Shown: one piece after another, positions 16,487 to 20,093 of the stretch
How the letters are laid out: every line of letters begins with the position of its first letter
Numbering within the stretch: the first letter of the stretch is position 1
Assembly: GCA_022712815.1 (NCBI GenBank)
Contig: JAFLJW010000130.1
Coordinates: 1 to 20,093 of the forward strand
Reading direction: 5' to 3'
Length of the DNA stretch: 20,093 nucleotides
Origin: Pseudodesulfovibrio sp.
GTDB taxonomy: Bacteria; Desulfobacterota; Desulfovibrionia; Desulfovibrionales; Desulfovibrionaceae
Position numbers and translations under genes: made by a program
The notes under the pieces: model-generated
Told to the model about the DNA's origin: nothing
What the model saw: only the letters and a program-made list of their open reading frames with translations
Database searches by the model: none

Positions 16487-17164
16487 TCAGTCTGATTTGC
16501 GGCCTTGCATGTTGGGGTCTGGCAGGCCAAAGTCCAGGCACAGGATATGGGCTGTTTTCCAGGCCAGTCCTTCGTAGAATGGCGTGGGGATTTTATCCAT
16601 ATTCATATCCACGCAAACGAATTCGCGGGCACTGACGTAAAAAAGCATCTGGGACCAGATGAAGATGAGCCAGAATGACTTGTCTTCTTCGGTATATTTT
16701 ATACCGGCCTTGTCCAGGAATTCAAGAAACGGGTCCTCGAAGTTGTCGAATACGTCAAGTAATGCGCGTTGGAGCATGAGGTCGTGGCAGAACAGGGCCT
16801 GACAGATCAGGTCGGTCTGATCCATGAACTCCTTGCGACTGAGAGAATTTCCCAGTGAGTTGATGATACCGAACAGGGCATCGGCCACCTGCTGTTTGTC
16901 CGTGTAGTCTATGGCGCAATTGTCCATGAACAGCTTTTCCGTATCAATTCCGAGCTTGATGGCATCGGTCGCGGCCTCACGGTACAAATTGCTCTTTGCC
17001 CCAAAATGATATGGAATCGTCGGAAGGGTCACACCAGCTTTTTTGGCAATTTCGCGCAGGCCGACACCATCGCGCCCATGGTGTGCGAACAACGGAGTTG
17101 CAGCCGTCAGTATGCTGGCCCGCGTCTTTTCCCCGTCACTTCTTTTTCTTTTCTTCATAAGCAT
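16487..17164 (-). CDS. TetR/AcrR-family transcriptional regulator
   Basis: 225 residues, a usual TetR length. The N-terminal helix-turn-helix region is about 14-62: TRASILTAATPLFAHHGRDGVGLREIA, then KKAGVTLPTIPYHFGAKSNLYREA. The remainder is helical and similar in pattern to the CecR/DUF1956 subgroup (LFGIINSLGN, FMDQTDLICQALFCHD). Such proteins are usually dimeric repressors released by a small ligand; the ligand here is unknown. The ribosome site is weak before both possible ATGs (17162-17164 and 17156-17158). No efflux or enzyme operon is adjacent. The nearest downstream target is the Nif11-RTX peptide promoter, which carries a dyad over its start. An AT-rich palindrome overlaps the gene's own start region. 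Confidence 0.88.
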   Translation of the reverse strand: MLMKKRKRSDGEKTRASILTAATPLFAHHGRDGVGLREIAKKAGVTLPTIPYHFGAKSNLYREAATDAIKLGIDTEKLFMDNCAIDYTDKQQVADALFGIINSLGNSLSRKEFMDQTDLICQALFCHDLMLQRALLDVFDNFEDPFLEFLDKAGIKYTEEDKSFWLIFIWSQMLFYVSAREFVCVDMNMDKIPTPFYEGLAWKTAHILCLDFGLPDPNMQGRKSD

Positions 17165-17184
17165 AAGTTAGATATAGATACATA

Positions 17185-17198
17185 TAATTTATAAATTA
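17185..17198. promoter_or_regulatory. 14-bp AT-rich palindrome at the TetR gene start site
   Basis: TAATTTATAAATTA is a perfect palindrome located at about +1 to +14 of the predicted TetR transcript. It could be an autoregulatory operator. AT-rich palindromes arise easily by chance, and it shares no sequence with the CTGAAC dyad. Confidence 0.35.
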
Positions 17199-17204
17199 CA
17201 ATGA

Positions 17205-17233
17205 ATTATACCCATCTTTTTACGATTAGTCGA
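17205..17233 (-). promoter_or_regulatory. Sigma-70 promoter for the TetR gene
   Basis: Minus strand: TCGACT (17233-17228, 4/6), 17 bases, perfect TATAAT (17210-17205). Start near 17198, 34 bases before the coding start. It lies in the 79-bp gap after the sigma-54 activator gene, so the TetR gene has its own transcription. Confidence 0.55.
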
Positions 17234-17243
17234 CCTCTTCCTG

Positions 17244-18653
17244 TCAACTATTTCGGGATATACAGTACTGTTTTATGAGGGCATAAAGACGTGCGCGGGA
17301 AAGGCCGGACATCTGGCAGGCCAGCTTGATATTTCCGCCAGTTATTTCCATCAGTTTTTTCAGGTAGCGTTTTTCAATTTCCGCTGTCTTCCGGGCACGA
17401 TAGCTTTTGAGCTCGGGGAAATCCGTTATATCCATGGTTTCTGTTTCCAGCTGGGCCTCGGGAAGCAGTTTTTTTTCCAGTGCGCGGCGGGCAACCTTGG
17501 AGCGTATGGTTTTGGGGAGGTGCCGGGGGTAGAGGATATTCTCATTTCCGGCCCTTGAAAGGGATTGCTCTATGGTATTCATGAGTTCCCGGATATTGCC
17601 GGGCCACTCATAGTTCATGAGTGCGTCCAGAAAATCCGGTGAGAATCCCTTGCTTTCCATCTTGAACCGCTGGCAATGGCGGCGGATGAAATTGCAAGTC
17701 AGTTCGTTGATGTCTTCCAGAATGGCCCTTAGAGGGGGGAGCTGAATCCGAGTTCCAAGGAGGCGGTAAAAGAGATCCTGCCGGAATTCTCCCTCGGCCA
17801 CCATGGCTTCCAGATCCCTGTTGGTCGCGGCGAGCAGTCTGAAGTCACTCGTTATTTCATTGACGCCACCCACAGGCCGGAAGCTTCGCCCTTCAAGGAC
17901 TCTCAGGAAAACCTTTTGCAGCGAGATGGGCAGCTCGCCAACCTCATCCAGGAACAAGGTTCCGCCGTCCGCCTGTCGGATGAGGCCGGTGGAGTGGCTG
18001 TCCGCGCTGGTGTACGCTCCCCGTTCATGGCCGAACAACAGGTTTTCGGCCAGGGCGTCCGGGAGCGCGGCGCAATCAATGACCACAAAGGGTTTTTTCA
18101 CCCGCGCACTGTTTTTGTGGATGGCTCTGGCAAAGAGTTCCTTTCCGGTGCCGGTCTCTCCGATGATGAGCACGCTCTCTTCCGTGGCCGCTGCCTGAGC
18201 TACATTATCCAGGCAGGCAACGAGTTGGCGGCTGTTTCCGATGATGCCTTCCCTTCGCAGGGAAACGGGAAAAGCGGATGAACTCCGTTCCGCATGATAG
18301 TTTATCACACGGGTTATGAGTACCAGAAGCTGCTGCATGTTCGGAGGTTTTGTGATGTAGTTCCAGGCCCCGTTTTGGATGGCCCGTTCCGCCACATCAG
18401 GGTCTCTGCTGTGGGATATGACGATCACTTCGGGGAATGATGGGATTTCCTGTATGGTGGAGAGATATTCCAGACTGTCGCCATCGGGCAGGTCGTCACC
18501 CAGCAGAACCGCTTTGTAGTCGCCGATATGGAGCAGGGCCATGGCTCTGGCAAGGGAATTACATTGGGCCGCAGGCAGGTTGTGACGCAAAAGGTCATTT
18601 GCCAATTGCGAGGTAAAGGCGGAGTCGCCGTCTATGATGAGAATGTCAGCCAT
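17244..18653 (-). CDS. Sigma-54-dependent activator with degenerate receiver domain (REC-AAA+-Fis HTH)
   Basis: 469 residues from the ATG at 18651-18653 (GGAG seven bases upstream). A GTG at 18666-18668 would add five residues. Numbering from the GTG: receiver about 8-122, AAA+ about 141-385 and Fis-type helix-turn-helix about 430-468 (GGNIKLACQMSGLSRARLYALI). Walker A GETGTGKE (170-177), Walker B GGTLFLDEVGELP and the arginine-finger region EFRQDLFYRL are intact. The sigma-54 contact loop reads GAYTSA (217-222) rather than GAFTGA. In the receiver, LLGDDLPDG puts Gly57 where the phospho-acceptor Asp belongs, and the acidic pair is IIDGD, while Ser85 and Lys107 are kept. Ordinary phosphorylation is therefore unlikely. 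No kinase gene is adjacent. It is divergent from the orphan OrfA-hdrA genes, the likely target. Confidence 0.92.
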   Translation of the reverse strand: MADILIIDGDSAFTSQLANDLLRHNLPAAQCNSLARAMALLHIGDYKAVLLGDDLPDGDSLEYLSTIQEIPSFPEVIVISHSRDPDVAERAIQNGAWNYITKPPNMQQLLVLITRVINYHAERSSSAFPVSLRREGIIGNSRQLVACLDNVAQAAATEESVLIIGETGTGKELFARAIHKNSARVKKPFVVIDCAALPDALAENLLFGHERGAYTSADSHSTGLIRQADGGTLFLDEVGELPISLQKVFLRVLEGRSFRPVGGVNEITSDFRLLAATNRDLEAMVAEGEFRQDLFYRLLGTRIQLPPLRAILEDINELTCNFIRRHCQRFKMESKGFSPDFLDALMNYEWPGNIRELMNTIEQSLSRAGNENILYPRHLPKTIRSKVARRALEKKLLPEAQLETETMDITDFPELKSYRARKTAEIEKRYLKKLMEITGGNIKLACQMSGLSRARLYALIKQYCISRNS

Positions 18654-18686
18654 GGTTCTTCTCCACACAGGTCTTTCCTTCCAAAC

Positions 18687-18715
18687 CGTATCACAATTCT
18701 GCCTGCCTCTGTCAA
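18687..18715 (-). promoter_or_regulatory. Sigma-70 promoter for the sigma-54 activator gene
   Basis: Minus strand: perfect TTGACA (18715-18710), 17 bases, GATACG (18692-18687, 3/6) preceded by a TGn extended -10. Start near 18680, about 27 bases before the ATG at 18653. Confidence 0.45.
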
Positions 18716-18775
18716 ATTTTCTTCTTATTGAATTTATTGGAGAAGTTAAACTGTAACATGGTTGTTCCTGCGATT

Positions 18776-18792
18776 GTCTTGTTAGGCAAGAC
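18776..18792. promoter_or_regulatory. Dyad 1, TCTTG-N5-CAAGA (possible activator-binding site)
   Basis: GTCTTG (18776-18781) / CAAGAC (18787-18792) around five bases. The same TCTTG-N5-CAAGA core recurs at 18901-18915, 124 bp downstream, which is close to a whole number of helical turns. Paired dyads upstream of a sigma-54 operon fit enhancer sites of the adjacent activator. Confidence 0.45.
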
Positions 18793-18803
18793 TATATTCA
18801 CTG

Positions 18804-18826
18804 TCCTGCTCCAGGGCGGGGCAGGA
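18804..18826 (+). other. GC-rich stem-loop in the OrfA-hdrA upstream region
   Basis: TCCTGCTCC (18804-18812) pairs with GGGGCAGGA (18818-18826), one G-U pair, loop AGGGC. Stable as RNA if this strand is transcribed; no T-run follows. It could be part of a leader RNA or a small RNA ending at the terminator near 18950. Confidence 0.35.
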
Positions 18827-18887
18827 GAGTGTTGGCAGGGATATTCAATCAGAATTATTCCATTTCAGGGTGGAGCTACTCTCTTGG

Positions 18888-18952
18888 GGGTGTTTTTCTG
18901 TCTTGCGAGACAAGATTGGTCTTGCCTCATGAGATGAAAAACACCCTTTTTT
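18888..18952 (+). terminator. Intrinsic terminator-like hairpin A:B with T6 tail
   Basis: GGGTGTTTTTC (18888-18898) pairs perfectly with GAAAAACACCC (18936-18946), followed by TTTTTT (18947-18952). The 37-base loop contains TCTTG (18901-18905), CAAGA (18911-18915) and TCTTG (18920-18924), of which the middle arm can pair with either neighbour. No + strand gene lies upstream, so the terminated transcript would be a leader or small RNA. Confidence 0.55.
18901..18915. promoter_or_regulatory. Dyad 2, TCTTG-N5-CAAGA (possible activator-binding site)
   Basis: TCTTG (18901-18905) / CAAGA (18911-18915), same half-sites and spacing as dyad 1, and both preceded by TG. It lies 106 bp before the sigma-54-like element, within the usual range of enhancer sites. 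It also lies in the loop of the terminator-like hairpin, so an RNA role is the alternative. Confidence 0.4.
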
Positions 18953-18970
18953 CAGGTGTTTTTCATTTTT
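18936..18970 (+). terminator. Alternative hairpin B:C with following T-run
   Basis: GAAAAACACC (18936-18945) also pairs perfectly with GGTGTTTTTC (18955-18964), followed by ATTTTT (18965-18970). Arm B is shared with hairpin A:B, so the two structures exclude each other: either a tandem back-up terminator or a switch. Confidence 0.45.
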
Positions 18971-19021
18971 CGCCAAGACCCTTTGTTCCTTAATCATGAA
19001 GTATCTCTACGAATACTCAAT

Positions 19022-19037
19022 TTGGTACGTATCTTGA
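19022..19037 (+). promoter_or_regulatory. Weak sigma-54-like promoter element before OrfA-hdrA
   Basis: TTGGTACGTATCTTGA compared with the consensus TTGGCACG-N4-TTGC. The GG and the -12 G are correctly spaced, but there is T for C in the first box and A for C at -12, which weakens the call. It overlaps an ACTCAA/TTGAGT inverted repeat (19015-19039). The divergent sigma-54 activator makes it plausible. Confidence 0.25.
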
Positions 19038-19227
19038 GTTAGAGAGTCAGGAGACAGGCTAAAGTCGCAAGCAGATACAAGGGAAATATTTTTTCTTCAG
19101 GATGACAACGAGTTGTTCATGCGAGGCGCGGCGAACAGATCTGCTTACCGGTGGCAACAGTCTCATACTCTCCATGTGAAAACCCTGAAAATAGAAGACA
19201 GGGGAAGAGTGGCAAGGAGGTACGGCG

Positions 19228-19497
19228 ATGAGGCGCAGATGGGATGCAAGAACAAAGGCGAAGCTGGTGCTGGAAGGGCTTATGGGCGGGTGCGTCAATG
19301 AACTCTGCCGCTCCCATGATCTTCGGCCTGGGCAGTATTACAAGTGGCGGGGGCATTTTTTGGAGAATTGTTATCTGGTCTTTGAAAGGCAGCCAGGCGG
19401 TCAGTCGGAATCGGACCTCGCTGTCGAGAATGAAAAGCTCAAGCGGCTGGTGGGTGAACTGACCTTGGAACTTGATAGCGGCAAAAGTATTCGTTGA
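19228..19497 (+). CDS. Orphan IS3/IS911 OrfA-like helix-turn-helix protein
   Basis: 89 residues. The N-terminal transposase-type helix-turn-helix is about 3-47: RRRWDARTKAKLVLEGL, VNELCRSHDLRPGQYYKWR. A short leucine-zipper-like segment follows at about 63-82 (SDLAVENEKLKRLVGELTLE). This is the plan of OrfA of IS3-family elements (about 90-110 residues), which binds the element ends. No OrfB (integrase) frame follows and no terminal repeats were seen; the chain stops a few residues after the zipper. It has a perfect Shine-Dalgarno (AAGGAGG, seven bases before the ATG) and ends 22 bp before hdrA, so it is expressed with hdrA. It may be a domesticated DNA-binding regulator or a recent remnant; the intact frame and strong ribosome site favour a kept gene. 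Confidence 0.75.
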   Translation: MRRRWDARTKAKLVLEGLMGGCVNELCRSHDLRPGQYYKWRGHFLENCYLVFERQPGGQSESDLAVENEKLKRLVGELTLELDSGKSIR

Positions 19498-19519
19498 CCA
19501 CCTGTGGGAGGAACGAACC

Positions 19520-20093
19520 ATGGCTAAGAAAATTGGCGTGTATGTATGTCATTGCGGGTCCAATATCGCGGGCAAGGTCGATTGCGAAGATGTCGCCGAC
19601 TACGCGAGGGGACTCAAGGATGTTGTAATTTCGCGTGATTACCAGTTCATGTGTTCCGATCCTGGTCAGGAGATGATTATCAAGGATATTCGGGAGCATG
19701 GCCTTGATCGCGTGGTGGTGGCTTCCTGTTCGCCCCGGTTGCATGAAAAGACATTTCAGCAGGCGTGTGCGCGGGCCGGTCTCAATCCGTACCTTTTGCA
19801 ACATTCCTGTATTCGTGAGCATTGCTCATGGATTACGGCTGACCCTGTCGAGGCCACGGTCAAGGCCAAGCATATAGTGGAAGGTGCAGTGGAGAGGGTC
19901 GGCAGGCATCAGGAACTCTTTTCACGGGAAGTCGAGGTCCTGCCGGATGTCATGGTCGTGGGTGCCGGAATAGCCGGGATACAGGCCTCACTTGATATCG
20001 CCAAGTCCGGCCACATGGTGCATCTGGTGGAGAAGAGTCCTTCCATCGGCGGTCACATGGCCCAGTTCGACAAGACCTTTCCCACCCTTGATT
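19520..20093 (+). CDS. hdrA: HdrA-like heterodisulfide reductase subunit A, N-terminal part (runs off window)
   Basis: The first 191 residues are present. The N-terminal HdrA domain begins KKIGVYVCHCGSNIAGKVD and has further conserved Cys in FMCSDPGQEMI and VASCSPRLHEKTF, candidate iron-sulfur ligands. An FAD-binding Rossmann start follows (VMVVGAGIAGIQASLDIA, then VEKSPSIGGHMAQFDKTFPTLD), typical of HdrA. QmoA, the related sulfate-reducer protein, lacks this N-terminal Cys domain, so HdrA fits better. HdrA carries the flavin of cytoplasmic heterodisulfide reductase complexes and is the proposed electron-bifurcating subunit with Mvh, FlxABCD or formate-dehydrogenase partners. Those partners would lie beyond the window. 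Ribosome site GGGAGGA ends seven bases before the ATG. Likely co-transcribed with the OrfA-like gene. Confidence 0.9.
   Translation, partial: MAKKIGVYVCHCGSNIAGKVDCEDVADYARGLKDVVISRDYQFMCSDPGQEMIIKDIREHGLDRVVVASCSPRLHEKTFQQACARAGLNPYLLQHSCIREHCSWITADPVEATVKAKHIVEGAVERVGRHQELFSREVEVLPDVMVVGAGIAGIQASLDIAKSGHMVHLVEKSPSIGGHMAQFDKTFPTLD

Larger units (their letters stand above)
18654..19227. other. 574-bp regulatory gap between the sigma-54 activator and the OrfA-hdrA genes
   Basis: No supported gene. Contents in order: a minus-strand promoter (18687-18715), a dyad (18776-18792), a nine-pair stem (18804-18812/18818-18826), a set of competing hairpins ending in T-runs (18888-18970) with a second dyad inside it, and a weak sigma-54-like element (19022-19037) inside an ACTCAA/TTGAGT repeat. 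An untranslated stretch of about 190 bases then leads to the OrfA start. Confidence 0.6.

Noticed and set aside
18829..18848. Sigma-54 site at TTGGCAGGGATATTCA
   Set aside because: The first box is close to consensus, but the essential GC of the second box is absent (CA), unlike the weaker-looking but better spaced element at 19022.
18728..18937. Plus-strand frame of 69 codons in the activator-hdrA gap
   Set aside because: TTG start, no ribosome site, and it runs through the stem-loops and terminator-like repeats.
19228..19497. Complete IS3-family insertion sequence
   Set aside because: No OrfB frame and no terminal inverted repeats; hdrA begins 22 bp after the stop.

Overview
The window looks like chromosomal DNA of a Gram-negative, anaerobic deltaproteobacterium, most likely a marine Desulfovibrionaceae-type sulfate reducer. 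This is inferred from an HdrA-type flavin subunit at the right edge, a dense set of one- and two-component and c-di-GMP signalling genes, a type I (RTX) secreted protease, and the gene mix. No rRNA, tRNA, CRISPR array or complete insertion sequence was seen.

Left part (1-1410): the 3' end of a CgeB-like glycosyltransferase, convergent with an ArfB-type ribosome rescue factor. A YchJ-type SEC-C protein is divergent from arfB and has a good sigma-70 promoter. Signalling block (1548-8513): a membrane Cache-HAMP-PAS-GGDEF-EAL protein on the + strand abuts, with no intergenic base, a minus-strand pair. That pair is an NMT1-domain sensor histidine kinase followed after 10 bp by a REC-DUF3369-HD-GYP regulator. 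The block therefore holds one c-di-GMP synthesis domain and two c-di-GMP hydrolysis domains. An envelope DUF748 (AsmA-like) protein of 1241 residues fills 8639-12364.

Middle part (12977-17164, all minus): this is the most unusual segment. A TetR-type regulator is followed by a promoter whose start region overlaps a CTGAAC-N4-GTTCAG dyad. Next comes a 123-residue peptide that joins a Nif11-type double-glycine leader to about 3.5 RTX nonapeptides. A truncated second copy of that leader follows, with its upstream region also duplicated, and then an 869-residue subtilisin-like protease with P-domain, RTX repeats and a serralysin-like C terminus. I read this as a possible regulated, calcium-dependent secreted protease/peptide cassette. 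The combination of a peptide leader with an RTX core is not one I recognise as a described system. No transporter or peptide-modifying enzyme is visible in the window.

Right part (17244-20093): a sigma-54 activator whose receiver domain has lost its phosphorylatable Asp is divergent from an orphan IS3/IS911 OrfA-like small protein and the start of hdrA. The 574-bp gap between them holds two matching TCTTG-N5-CAAGA dyads, mutually exclusive hairpins with U-tracts, and a weak sigma-54-like element. This suggests that the activator controls the hdrA operon from upstream sites.
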